Origin: Bacillota bacterium
GTDB lineage: Bacteria > Bacillota > Sulfobacillia > Sulfobacillales > JAIMBI01
Assembly: GCA_021818685.1 (NCBI GenBank)
Contig: JAKATP010000012.1
Span: 1-38,086 of the forward strand
Length of the DNA: 38,086 nt
Direction of reading: 5' to 3'
Numbering within the stretch: the stretch's first letter is position 1; each line of letters begins with the position of its first letter. The notes below the pieces were generated by a model, which saw only the letters and a program-made list of their open reading frames with translations, was not told where the DNA came from and searched no databases. Both the position numbers and the translations under genes were made by a program. Of the stretch, positions 23,716 through 31,339 are shown piece by piece.

Positions 23716-24463
23716 CGGGGAGCTCCAGCGTCACACGCCCGAACTTGCCGTGTGCAAAATCGGTCAGTACGGCTTCAGCGGCGCGCTGCAGGTCGACGTC
23801 CCCGCCCCGGGTCAGAAGCTTACGGGCCCGTCCGAAATCTCCCAGCGGGTCCTCGCCCTCCCGCCCGATCTGGCGCAGCAGTCTCACCGCCAAGCCCTCC
23901 GTTTCGCTCGACGAGAAACCGACCACGCCCAGGACTTTAAGCCGCCAGTCCCGGCCCTGGGCCCGTGACAACACCCCCGGTAGATCGAGCCATTCCCAGT
24001 CGTGCCGCCGGATCCACTGGGGTCCGCGCGTCACCCCCGGACGGTTGCCGGTTCGCAACTGGTGACGGCCGATGAGGCGGTTCAGCAAGGTCGACTTCCC
24101 GAGATTCGGGAGCCCCACCACCGCCACGCGCCGCGCGTACGAACTGTAGGGGATGCCGCCCAGGGCCTCTAAGACCACCCGCTCGGACCCGGGCTCCGCG
24201 GCGGCCACGGCGACAGCCCGCTCTTGATCACCCGTCAGAGTGAGAAGCCAACGATCCGTGGCCTCCGGTTCCGCAAGGTCGAGTTTGTTCAAGACGACGA
24301 CCCGCGGACAGTTGGGCACCCATCGCGACAGACCCTCGAAGCGCGTCAGCATCGGAGCCCGCGCGTCTACCACCTCGATGAGGGCGGTCAGGTAGGGCCC
24401 CAGCCGTCTGATGGTCTCAGCGGCGTGCCCCATGTGGCCCGCCCGCCAGTCCGAACTTGCCAT
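23702..24463 (-). CDS. rbgA: Ribosome biogenesis GTPase RbgA/YlqF
   Basis: A 253-residue circularly permuted GTPase acting late in 50S subunit assembly. Motifs come in permuted order: G4 NKLD near residue 60, then G1 GLPNLGKSTLLNRL and G3 DLPG. The N-terminal GHMGHAAETIRR corresponds to the conserved HMxKA helix that begins these proteins. It is about 30 residues shorter than Bacillus YlqF, mainly at the C-terminus. It starts 4 nt after lepB. Its place between lepB and rnhB is the Bacillus order. Confidence 0.92.
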   Translation of the reverse strand: MASSDWRAGHMGHAAETIRRLGPYLTALIEVVDARAPMLTRFEGLSRWVPNCPRVVVLNKLDLAEPEATDRWLLTLTGDQERAVAVAAAEPGSERVVLEALGGIPYSSYARRVAVVGLPNLGKSTLLNRLIGRHQLRTGNRPGVTRGPQWIRRHDWEWLDLPGVLSRAQGRDWRLKVLGVVGFSSSETEGLAVRLLRQIGREGEDPLGDFGRARKLLTRGGDVDLQRAAEAVLTDFAHGKFGRVTLELPDGGP

Positions 24464-24467
24464 AGGC

Positions 24468-24992
24468 TTACAGTCCCCGAAAATCTTTGAGCGGCCACCA
24501 CACTACGAACGCTTCGCCACGCAGCAACGACTCACTGAGAAAACCAAAATAGCGGCTGTCGTAGCTGTCGGGGCGGTTATCACCCAGCACGAAGAGATAT
24601 CCCGGGGGCACCTTCACCGGCTTGTAATTCGACGACGGATCCTTGTATTTGATGAACGGTTCCGGCTCGTAGTGACCGTTGATGTACACATGACCGTCAC
24701 GAATAGCGACCGTCTGCCCCGGCACGGCAATGACCCGTTTAATCCAGTCTTGGCTCGGGATAACGGGTGATCGGAACACGACGATCTCTCCGGGCTTCGG
24801 ACTCTCGAAGTGAAAGATCATCTTGTTGACAAGGACCCGTTCTCCGTTTTGGAGCGTCGGTTCCATGGAGTACCCGGACACCTGGTACGACTCCAGGACG
24901 AATGTTCGGACCAGGAGGGCCAGCACAAAGGCCAGCGCGAGCGTTTCTAAAAACTCCAACCACGCCGGGGTCTGGCGTTTCCGGCGCCTCAT
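24468..24992 (-). CDS. lepB: Type I signal peptidase
   Basis: A 174-residue membrane serine/lysine protease that removes signal peptides. One N-terminal transmembrane helix (FLETLALAFVLALLVRTFV) is followed by box B with the catalytic Ser in YSMEPTLQNGE. The Lys lies in DWIKRVIAVPGQTV, and box E is VLGDNRPDSYDSRYFG. The size is typical of Gram-positive SipS-type enzymes. It lies in the ribosomal block between rplS and rbgA. Confidence 0.94.
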   Translation of the reverse strand: MRRRKRQTPAWLEFLETLALAFVLALLVRTFVLESYQVSGYSMEPTLQNGERVLVNKMIFHFESPKPGEIVVFRSPVIPSQDWIKRVIAVPGQTVAIRDGHVYINGHYEPEPFIKYKDPSSNYKPVKVPPGYLFVLGDNRPDSYDSRYFGFLSESLLRGEAFVVWWPLKDFRGL

Positions 24993-25035
24993 GCGCCTTC
25001 ACCCCCTGGGCTTTTTGTCCCAAGCCGGCGAAGGA

Positions 25036-25377
25036 CTACACACGCTCCTTGATCCGGGCTGCCTTGCCACGCAGGTTCCTCAGGTAATACAACTTGGCCC
25101 GGCGCACCTTGCCGCGCCGCAGCACCTCAATCTTATCGATCCGCGGCGAGTGAATCATGAACGTCCGCTCCACGCCGACGCCGTAGGAAACCCGGCGAAC
25201 GGTCATGGTTTCATGGGACGCACCACCCTTTCGAGCAATGACCACTCCTTCGAACGGCTGCACGCGTTCCCGCGTGCCCTCCCGGATGCGTACGTGCACC
25301 CGGATGGTGTCACCCGGGCGGAAACTCGGCACGTCGTGACGCATCTGCTCTTCTTCAATCAACCGGATGAGATCCAC
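25036..25377 (-). CDS. rplS: 50S ribosomal protein L19
   Basis: A 113-residue L19, at the 30S-50S interface. The sequence [16 protein letters not shown] and the C-terminal [20 protein letters not shown] are characteristic. The GTG at 25377 is chosen because AAGGGAG lies 8 nt upstream and it gives the family length. A longer frame to 25434 adds residues unlike L19. Confidence 0.95.
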   Translation of the reverse strand: MDLIRLIEEEQMRHDVPSFRPGDTIRVHVRIREGTRERVQPFEGVVIARKGGASHETMTVRRVSYGVGVERTFMIHSPRIDKIEVLRRGKVRRAKLYYLRNLRGKAARIKERV

Positions 25378-25440
25378 AGGGCAAACTCCCTTCAAACGGA
25401 GCCTAGTATAGCATGGGCGCCTTCGCCGGAGCAATTTCCA

Positions 25441-26145
25441 TCACTCATCCGACGCCATGCGCTGCCAGCGCTCCGTGCTCCACCGTGCCGACTCCTCGCG
25501 CCACTGACGGATACGCGCGTGGTCCCCCGACAACAACGACTCGGGGACCTGGTGTCCACGGTACACGGGCGGGCGCGTGTACTGCGGGCCTTCCACCAGC
25601 CGACCGGTCCCGCTGAACGAGTCATCCCGGCTCCCAGACAGGGCTCCCAGCACACCCGGCAAGAGACGCACGACCCCGTCCACTACCGCCATCGCCGGAA
25701 TCTCGCCGCCAGTCAGCACGAACGCTCCCAGCGACAGCTCCTCGGCCTGCAAGATGTCAACCACTCGCTGATCGATGCCCTCATAGTGCCCGGCCACGAT
25801 CACGAGATGCCCCGCGCCCGCCAGATCCTCGAGCCACGCCTGCGTAAGCGGCCGCCCGCGCGCTGCCGTGATCAGCACACGGGCGGGCCGGGGATCATGC
25901 GCCAGGCACCACTCGACGGCTTCGACCACCGGTTCCGGCCGCATCAACATCCCGACCCCGCCCCCGTACGGATAGTCATCCGTGGTGCGATGGATCCCCA
26001 CGCCGAACGGGCGTAGGGGCACGAGCCGGATGTCCGCGATGCCCCGATCTACCGCTCGGCGCACCATGCTTTCGGCAAACGGGCCGGAGAACATGTCCGG
26101 AAAGAGCGTCACGATATCGATGCGGAGGGCCGCCTCCCGGCTCAT
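25441..26145 (-). CDS. trmD: tRNA (guanine-37-N1)-methyltransferase TrmD
   Basis: A 234-residue SPOUT methyltransferase that makes m1G37 in tRNAs, preventing frameshifting. It shows IDIVTLFPDMFSGPF, then DDYPYGGGVGMLMRPEPVV. The trefoil-knot SAM site is LVIVAGHYEGIDQRVV, followed by SLGAFVLTGGEIPAM and RDDSFSGTGRLVEGPQYTRP. The ATG at 26145 overlaps the rimM stop in ATGA, the usual coupled arrangement. Confidence 0.95.
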   Translation of the reverse strand: MSREAALRIDIVTLFPDMFSGPFAESMVRRAVDRGIADIRLVPLRPFGVGIHRTTDDYPYGGGVGMLMRPEPVVEAVEWCLAHDPRPARVLITAARGRPLTQAWLEDLAGAGHLVIVAGHYEGIDQRVVDILQAEELSLGAFVLTGGEIPAMAVVDGVVRLLPGVLGALSGSRDDSFSGTGRLVEGPQYTRPPVYRGHQVPESLLSGDHARIRQWREESARWSTERWQRMASDE

Positions 26146-26633
26146 ACCGGCTCCGGATCGCGCAGCAGCGCCAGTGTCCGGTCCTTGCCCACCGCGACCC
26201 ACGCCCGCACGAAGGGGACCCATACCTGATGCTCCACGTTTCCCACGACAAGCCAGTCGTGAGCCGGGCCCGGCTCGACACGCATCACCGATCCCAGCGG
26301 GCGTCCATCGGGTCCGACCACGGCCGCCCCCGTGAGCTCATCCCAATAGTACTCGCCCTCTGCGAGCGGCGAGCGGTCCTCACCAGGCCGATAGATGACC
26401 GCTCTGCGCAAGCGCTCGGCGGCATCCCGGCTCTCGACTCCATCCACCCGCAGCACAGGGCGGTTGGCGGCGATGCGCACCTCCAACACCAGGACCGGCT
26501 CTGGCCCGAGCCGATCGATGCGGACCCGCTTCAGTGCTTCCGGCCAACTCCGCCACTGATCGCTGTCGGGAGCAATCTTGAGACCCCCATCGATGCCGTG
26601 TGCCCCCACCACCTGCCCGATGCGGACCCACAA
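26142..26633 (-). CDS. rimM: Ribosome maturation factor RimM
   Basis: About 163 residues. It assists 30S assembly around protein S19. The N-terminal domain begins VRIGQVVGAHGIDGGLKI and the C-terminal PRC-barrel contains EYYWDELTGAAVV, GSVMRVEPGPAHDWLVV and VPFVRAWV. The start is uncertain. TTG at 26633 gives the family length but lacks a ribosome site, and a CTG at 26651 overlapping the rpsP stop is an alternative. The frame is open much further upstream only because it runs antisense-free through rpsP. khpA and ylqD, which separate rpsP and rimM in Bacillus, are missing. Confidence 0.88.
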   Translation of the reverse strand: MWVRIGQVVGAHGIDGGLKIAPDSDQWRSWPEALKRVRIDRLGPEPVLVLEVRIAANRPVLRVDGVESRDAAERLRRAVIYRPGEDRSPLAEGEYYWDELTGAAVVGPDGRPLGSVMRVEPGPAHDWLVVGNVEHQVWVPFVRAWVAVGKDRTLALLRDPEPV

Positions 26634-26647
26634 AGGAGGCTTAGCGC

Positions 26648-26923
26648 TCAGGAGGACGCGCCCGCCCGCTTCTCCGCCAGAGCCTTCATGACGCCTTCCT
26701 TCCGAAAGAGGCTCCTCACGGTCTCCGTCGGCTGCGCCCCGTTGGTAATCCAGTAAAGGGCCCGCTCCAAGTTCACCTTGATCGTGGCCGGATCCGGAAT
26801 GGGGTCGTAGTACCCAATCTCCTCGATGAACCGACCATCGCGAGGCGACCGTGCGTCGGCCACCACGATCCGATAGAAGGGACGCTTCTTCGCCCCCATG
26901 CGCTTCAAACGAATCTTGACCAT
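26648..26923 (-). CDS. rpsP: 30S ribosomal protein S16
   Basis: A 91-residue S16 with the family start [20 protein letters not shown], then [11 protein letters not shown] and [19 protein letters not shown] lies upstream of the ATG. It follows ffh by 62 nt in the usual order. Confidence 0.96.
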   Translation of the reverse strand: MVKIRLKRMGAKKRPFYRIVVADARSPRDGRFIEEIGYYDPIPDPATIKVNLERALYWITNGAQPTETVRSLFRKEGVMKALAEKRAGASS

Positions 26924-26985
26924 TCGTCAAACCTCCCACTGCGGATTTTTCTAGGAGCGGCCGTCATACCTTCAGGCGTCGCACG

Positions 26986-28341
26986 TCAGCGGGACGGAGG
27001 CAGGAAGTCCGGCGGCAGGCCGGGCATTCCGGGCGGCATACGTGCGCCGCGTTTGCCGCCGCGCATCTGCCGTGCGAGCTTCCGCATTTCCTCATAACTT
27101 TTCAAGACCCGGTTCACATCCTGGACCGTGGTACCGCTGCCGCGGGCGATCCGGCGCCGCCGGCTCCCGTCGATAATTTGCGGCCGACGACGCTCGCGAA
27201 GCGTCATCGAAGACAGTACCGCTTCCACCCGCACGAGGGCGCGGTCATCCACCTGTCCCTTGAGTTTCTTCATCTGTCCGCCCATTCCGGGGATCAGATC
27301 CAAGAGCTGCGAGAGCGGTCCCATCTTCTTCACCTGCCGCAGTGCGGCCAGGTAGTCGTCCAGGGTGAACTCATTGCGAGTAAGCCGGGCCCCCAGATCC
27401 GCCCCCACTCTCGCGTCCATGCTGGCCTCGGCGCGTTCGATGAGGCCCAGCACATCGCCCATGCCCAGGATGCGCCCCGCCATTCGTTCCGGCTGGAAGG
27501 GCTCTAGCCCATCGAGCTTCTCGCTGACCCCGACCATCTTGATGGGCAGACCCGTCACCTGACGAATCGAAAGCGCCGCCCCCCCGCGAGCGTCGCCGTC
27601 GAGCTTGGTCATGATGAGGCCGCTTAGATCCAGCCGGGATGAGAACGCTTCCGCCACCGTGACGGCGTCCTGGCCCGTCATGGCATCAACCACCAAGAGG
27701 GCTTCAGCCGGCTTTTGCACGGCGACAATGCGCTGGAGCTCGGCCATGAGGTCCTCGTCGACATGCAGACGCCCGGCCGTATCGACGATGACGATGTCGG
27801 AGGCGAGCTGGCGGGATCGCCCGAGGGCGAGGCGATAGAGCTCCTCCGGACGTCGGTCGGGTTCGAAAAACACCGGCACCCCCGCCTGCTCACCCAACTG
27901 CCGCAGCTGATCGACGGCCGCAGGCCGGTAGATGTCCGCCGCAACCAGGAGCGGATGGCGGCCCTGACGGTGAAACCACCGCGCCAGCTTCGCCGCCGCG
28001 GTCGTCTTGCCGGCTCCCTGCAGGCCCACCAGCAGGATCACCGTCGGGGGATGGGAGGCGAGGCGGATCGGGGCCTCGCTGCCCAGCAGCGTCACCAGGT
28101 GATCTCGCACCACCCGGATGACAGCCTGCGCCGGCGTCAGGCTCTCCAGGACCTCACTGCCGATGGCTTCCGGTTCGACGTCCGCCACAAACGTGCGCAC
28201 GACGCGAAAGTTGACGTCCGCCTCCAACAGCGCCATCCGCACATCGCGAAGCGCAGCGCGCACGTCGCTCTCCGACAGGCGGCCCTTCTTCCGCAGCGGG
28301 GAAAACGCTTGCTGCAGGCGCTCGGTCAGGGATTCAAACAT
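26986..28341 (-). CDS. ffh: Signal recognition particle protein Ffh
   Basis: A 451-residue SRP54 GTPase that binds signal peptides and 4.5S RNA. The N domain is at residues 1-90. G-domain motifs are VGLQGAGKTTAAAKLA, DTAGRLHVDEDLM and TKLDGDARGGAALS. The C-terminal M domain includes the RNA-binding SRRRRIARGSGTTVQDVNRV and ends in a Met/Gly/Pro-rich tail. Its ATG overlaps the ylxM stop by 8 nt. Confidence 0.96.
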   Translation of the reverse strand: MFESLTERLQQAFSPLRKKGRLSESDVRAALRDVRMALLEADVNFRVVRTFVADVEPEAIGSEVLESLTPAQAVIRVVRDHLVTLLGSEAPIRLASHPPTVILLVGLQGAGKTTAAAKLARWFHRQGRHPLLVAADIYRPAAVDQLRQLGEQAGVPVFFEPDRRPEELYRLALGRSRQLASDIVIVDTAGRLHVDEDLMAELQRIVAVQKPAEALLVVDAMTGQDAVTVAEAFSSRLDLSGLIMTKLDGDARGGAALSIRQVTGLPIKMVGVSEKLDGLEPFQPERMAGRILGMGDVLGLIERAEASMDARVGADLGARLTRNEFTLDDYLAALRQVKKMGPLSQLLDLIPGMGGQMKKLKGQVDDRALVRVEAVLSSMTLRERRRPQIIDGSRRRRIARGSGTTVQDVNRVLKSYEEMRKLARQMRGGKRGARMPPGMPGLPPDFLPPSR

Positions 28342-28765
28342 CCGCGTCCGTTCCCTCGCTCCCTGTCATGCGGGCCTCCCCCTCGGCTGTTGAGCCCCCG
28401 ATCCGGTCGGGGCGCTCGTACGGCGTGCCTTCTTCGATCCGGCGCCAGCGCACCAAAAAATCACGCCACACTTCTGGCGGCGCTCCGCTGTCGACGAGGG
28501 TGCCGCCCTCCTGCAGAAGAGAAAGCCTCGCGGCCTGCCGGCTTACGACGTGCAGCCGCTCCTCGATCCTCACCAAGCGGCGCACCGCATCACCGACCAG
28601 CGCCCCCACTCGTGCACGCGAAACCCCGAGCGCGTGGGCCGCTTCCGATAGCGACCAGTCTTCTTCGAACACCAGCGCGCAGGCCTCGCGCTGACGCTCG
28701 GTCAAAAGAGGACCGTATGCATCAAGCAACGCCGCGCCGTAAATTGGGTCGACGCCGCCGGCCAT
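28334..28765 (-). CDS. ylxM: YlxM-like (UPF0122) SRP-associated HTH protein
   Basis: A 143-residue protein. The first 75 residues match the UPF0122/YlxM family, with a sigma-like helix-turn-helix: YGPLLTERQREACALVFEED followed by WSLSEAAHALGVSRARVG. YlxM modulates SRP GTPase function in Gram-positive bacteria. It is longer than Bacillus YlxM (about 110), with an acidic tail. Position directly before ffh confirms the call. Its own promoter lies 34 nt upstream. Confidence 0.85.
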   Translation of the reverse strand: MAGGVDPIYGAALLDAYGPLLTERQREACALVFEEDWSLSEAAHALGVSRARVGALVGDAVRRLVRIEERLHVVSRQAARLSLLQEGGTLVDSGAPPEVWRDFLVRWRRIEEGTPYERPDRIGGSTAEGEARMTGSEGTDADV

Positions 28766-28798
28766 GCTCTGTCAACCCCTATCTCTTGACACCACGAC

Positions 28799-28827
28799 AT
28801 CTTACGGTCCGGCGCACCTCCGGTCAA
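28799..28827 (-). promoter_or_regulatory. Promoter of the ylxM-ffh-rpsP block
   Basis: On the minus strand, TTGACC (28822-28827) and TAAGAT (28799-28804) are spaced by exactly 17 nt. It separates the ffh block from the upstream glycosyltransferase transcript. Confidence 0.65.
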
Positions 28828-28873
28828 GACAACGGCGTTCGGGTGGCCGCCATGGATTTGTGAAAGGCAGACG

Positions 28874-30064
28874 TCACCGCCCGATGCCGACGGCCTGCAG
28901 ACGTCCGGCCGCATCCAGGTCGTCGTACAGCCGCAGGATCTCGCGGGCCATGCGGTCCACGGTGAAGCAATCTCGGACAACCTCCTGACCCCGGCGGCCG
29001 AACCGGGCAGCGAGTCCCGGGTCGTTCCACAGGGCTACCGCCTGCTCCAGCATGGTCTCCATATCGTCGCGGGGCACGAGAACACCCGTGTCATTGCTCC
29101 ACATCACCTGTTCCAAAGCCGCCACCCGGCTGGCCACCACGGGGACGCCGGAGGCAAGCGACTCGAGGGCGGCGAGGCCGAGCGTGTGCCGGGTCCCGGG
29201 CACGATCGTACAGGTCGCGGCCGCATAGTATCCCGGCAGTCGCCGATGGGGAACCGATCCCGCCCACACTACGCGTGGACCGCCGAAAACCGCGAATGTC
29301 TCGTCCGACGCCCCGACCCCCACCACCACTAAGCGACAGTCATGGGGGATGCGTCCGGCCCCATCCGCCGCCTGCCATACCCGCAGAAACTGGCGTGCCG
29401 GCTCATGGTTCTGCTCGCTCACCACGAGGAGAATACCTCGGCGGCTCAATTGCAGGCGCCGCAGGATCGGGCCCGGGTCGCGTGGGAAGAACACAGTGGG
29501 ATCGACGGCGGGAGGGACCACCCGGACCCGCGCCTCGGGCTCCAGGGCAATAACCCGGTCCGCCATCTCACTGTTGGACACGATCACCCGGTCCGCTTCT
29601 TTCAATTGACGCCTCACCATCACTGCCGTCGCGCTGTCCGCCGCCGGCTCCGGCAGCACGAGCGGGGTATGGACCCAAGGCAGCCGGAGCGCCCGGGCTA
29701 ACGGTCCCGCCACCCCGGCCGAAATCCAATAATAGCTGTGGACCAGCCGATAGCGCCGGGCGCCCTCCTCCCGAACCCACTGCAGCGCTTCATCAGTGAG
29801 TGCCTCCAGAGCCGCTGCCCATGAAGCATCGTCCTGCCGTCCGGAGCTCGCACGCAGGCGGATGATGCGCCCCATCTGCCCCAGCACCGAGCGTCGGGAA
29901 TCATTCGGGGTCGTCTGGGCCGTCAGCACGTCGACGCCATAGCCATGCGCCTGCAGCGCCCGCACCGTGTCCTGAACCAGCACCGCCTGTCCACTGGCCG
30001 ACGGTCGGTCCTGCGGCCGCAAGGGATCCGATCTCAGGGACACGTGCAATAATCTGCGGTCCAT
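28874..30064 (-). CDS. GT4-family glycosyltransferase under c-di-AMP riboswitch
   Basis: A 396-residue glycosyltransferase with the GT-B fold, family 4 (Glycos_transf_1). The N-terminal acceptor domain has HSYYWISAGVAGPLARAL. The donor domain has RVVPPAVDPTVFFPRD, a strand LLVVSEQNHEPARQF, and the E-x7-E type motif in GLAALESLASGVPVVAS. The C-terminal helix resembles sucrose-phosphate-synthase-like or MshA-like enzymes, so the product could be an osmolyte or envelope glycan. This is not resolved. The ATG at 30064 has GAGGAGG 6 nt upstream. It is inserted between ftsY and ylxM, where Bacillus has nothing, with its own promoter, riboswitch and terminator. Confidence 0.85.
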   Translation of the reverse strand: MDRRLLHVSLRSDPLRPQDRPSASGQAVLVQDTVRALQAHGYGVDVLTAQTTPNDSRRSVLGQMGRIIRLRASSGRQDDASWAAALEALTDEALQWVREEGARRYRLVHSYYWISAGVAGPLARALRLPWVHTPLVLPEPAADSATAVMVRRQLKEADRVIVSNSEMADRVIALEPEARVRVVPPAVDPTVFFPRDPGPILRRLQLSRRGILLVVSEQNHEPARQFLRVWQAADGAGRIPHDCRLVVVGVGASDETFAVFGGPRVVWAGSVPHRRLPGYYAAATCTIVPGTRHTLGLAALESLASGVPVVASRVAALEQVMWSNDTGVLVPRDDMETMLEQAVALWNDPGLAARFGRRGQEVVRDCFTVDRMAREILRLYDDLDAAGRLQAVGIGR

Positions 30065-30085
30065 GCCATGCCTCCTCGAAACAAG

Positions 30086-30114
30086 AAAAAATGTCCCACG
30101 CCATGCGTGGGACA
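30086..30114 (-). terminator. Riboswitch-linked intrinsic terminator
   Basis: A perfect 10-bp stem (30092-30101 with 30105-30114) with a 3-nt loop is followed on the minus strand by six T residues. It stands between the c-di-AMP aptamer and the ribosome site of the glycosyltransferase gene, the usual place for a transcription-terminating expression platform. Confidence 0.85.
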
Positions 30115-30122
30115 ACTCAATA

Positions 30123-30230
30123 AACGCCTTGTGCCCCCACGCCTGCGAAGTTAGCTGACGGGTGCGGGTTGGGTCCCCGTCTCGCGGTTAGCGAGATTTA
30201 CCCCCACAGAAACTGGGTCCTCCGCTCCCC
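30123..30230 (-). promoter_or_regulatory. Cyclic di-AMP riboswitch (ydaO/yuaA type)
   Basis: On the minus strand the conserved blocks of the ydaO motif occur in order: GCGGAGGACCCA, GGGGGTAAATCTCGC, a variable hairpin (CTCGCTAACCGCGAG), GGGGACCCAACCCG, and CCGTCAGCTAACTTCGCAGG. This class binds c-di-AMP and usually turns off wall-remodelling or potassium/osmolyte transport genes when ligand is high. With the terminator just downstream, ligand binding should lower transcription of the glycosyltransferase. Confidence 0.85.
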
Positions 30231-30267
30231 GAATGCGCTCGGGGATTTGGCAATACAAGGTACTTAG

Positions 30268-30296
30268 ACTGTATCGGAGCCCCACTGAACTGTCAA
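30268..30296 (-). promoter_or_regulatory. Promoter driving the c-di-AMP riboswitch transcript
   Basis: On the minus strand a perfect TTGACA (30291-30296) is followed after 17 nt by TACAGT (30268-30273). Transcription would start near 30261, some 30 nt before the aptamer. Confidence 0.75.
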
Positions 30297-30400
30297 CGGC
30301 CGCAAGGCTTCTTCACGCGGCGTTCGTGTGTGAGGGTATTTCCTTTAGCGGCTACACCGGCCCCTTGACGCCAGACGCTCCGGACTTTACCGGCCAGACC

Positions 30401-31339
30401 CTAGAGCCCAGGCCGGGCCCAGGGGTCGTGTCCCAGCATCGCCCCCACAAAGTCCGTGCGGGAAAACGGCATGAGGTCTTCGGCACCCTCGCCGAGTCCT
30501 ACCCAGCGCACCGGAATCCCAAGCTCCTGTTGAATGGCGATCACCACACCACCCTTGGCGGTGCCGTCCAGTTTCGTCAAAATGATCCCGTCCGCCCCGG
30601 CCGCCTCTGCAAACTGACGGGCTTGGACGACTCCGTTCTGCCCCGTGGTGGCGTCGACCACCAGCAGCGTCCGATGCGGCGCCCCCGGACACTCCCGGCC
30701 GATTACCCGTACAATCTTCCCGAGCTCCTGCATCAGAGGCGTCTTAGTATGAAGTCTCCCGGCGGTATCAATCAGGACCAGGTCGGCTCCGCGACCGCGC
30801 CCCGCCACCACCGCGTCAAACGCCACCGCGGCCGGGTCAGCGCCTGGCGCCTGCTGCACCAGCTCCGCACCCGATCGCCTGGCCCACACCGCCAGCTGCT
30901 CGTTGGCGGCTGCACGAAAGGTATCGGCCGCCCCGATCAACACCCGCCGGTTCCGCGCCCGGAACGCGGACGCGAGTTTTCCCACGGACGTGGTCTTGCC
31001 CGCCCCGTTCACCCCCAGGACAAGCCACACATTGGGGTGCTCGGGCGACAGCGCCCAGGGATCGGGATCGTCCTCCGGCAACAGGCGGATCATTTCTTCT
31101 TCCAACAGGCTCATCAGGGCCGCCTCATCTACCGGCTTATCGGTCTGCAATCGTCGATGGGCACGCTCCAGAATCCGTTCCACCGCCTCCGGTCCCAGAT
31201 CGGCCAGATAGAGCTGCTCTTCCAAGTCGTCCCAGAACTCGGCCGAGACACTCCGCCCGATGAGCTGGCGCCACCGCTGGCCCATCTGTTCGCGGGTGCC
31301 GCGAAGCCCCTGCCAGAATCGGTTCAAGAATCCCGCCAT
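30401..31339 (-). CDS. ftsY: SRP receptor FtsY
   Basis: A 312-residue SRP-receptor GTPase. It lacks the long acidic A domain of proteobacterial FtsY. The start MAGFLNRFWQGL could form a membrane-binding amphipathic helix. The NG domain shows LGVNGAGKTTSVGKLA, GAADTFRAAANEQL, LIDTAGRLHTK, TKLDGTAKGG and VGLGEGAEDLMPF. Its ATG overlaps the smc stop (TGATG), so the two are co-translated as in Bacillus. No clear terminator separates it from the glycosyltransferase promoter. Confidence 0.96.
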   Translation of the reverse strand: MAGFLNRFWQGLRGTREQMGQRWRQLIGRSVSAEFWDDLEEQLYLADLGPEAVERILERAHRRLQTDKPVDEAALMSLLEEEMIRLLPEDDPDPWALSPEHPNVWLVLGVNGAGKTTSVGKLASAFRARNRRVLIGAADTFRAAANEQLAVWARRSGAELVQQAPGADPAAVAFDAVVAGRGRGADLVLIDTAGRLHTKTPLMQELGKIVRVIGRECPGAPHRTLLVVDATTGQNGVVQARQFAEAAGADGIILTKLDGTAKGGVVIAIQQELGIPVRWVGLGEGAEDLMPFSRTDFVGAMLGHDPWARPGL

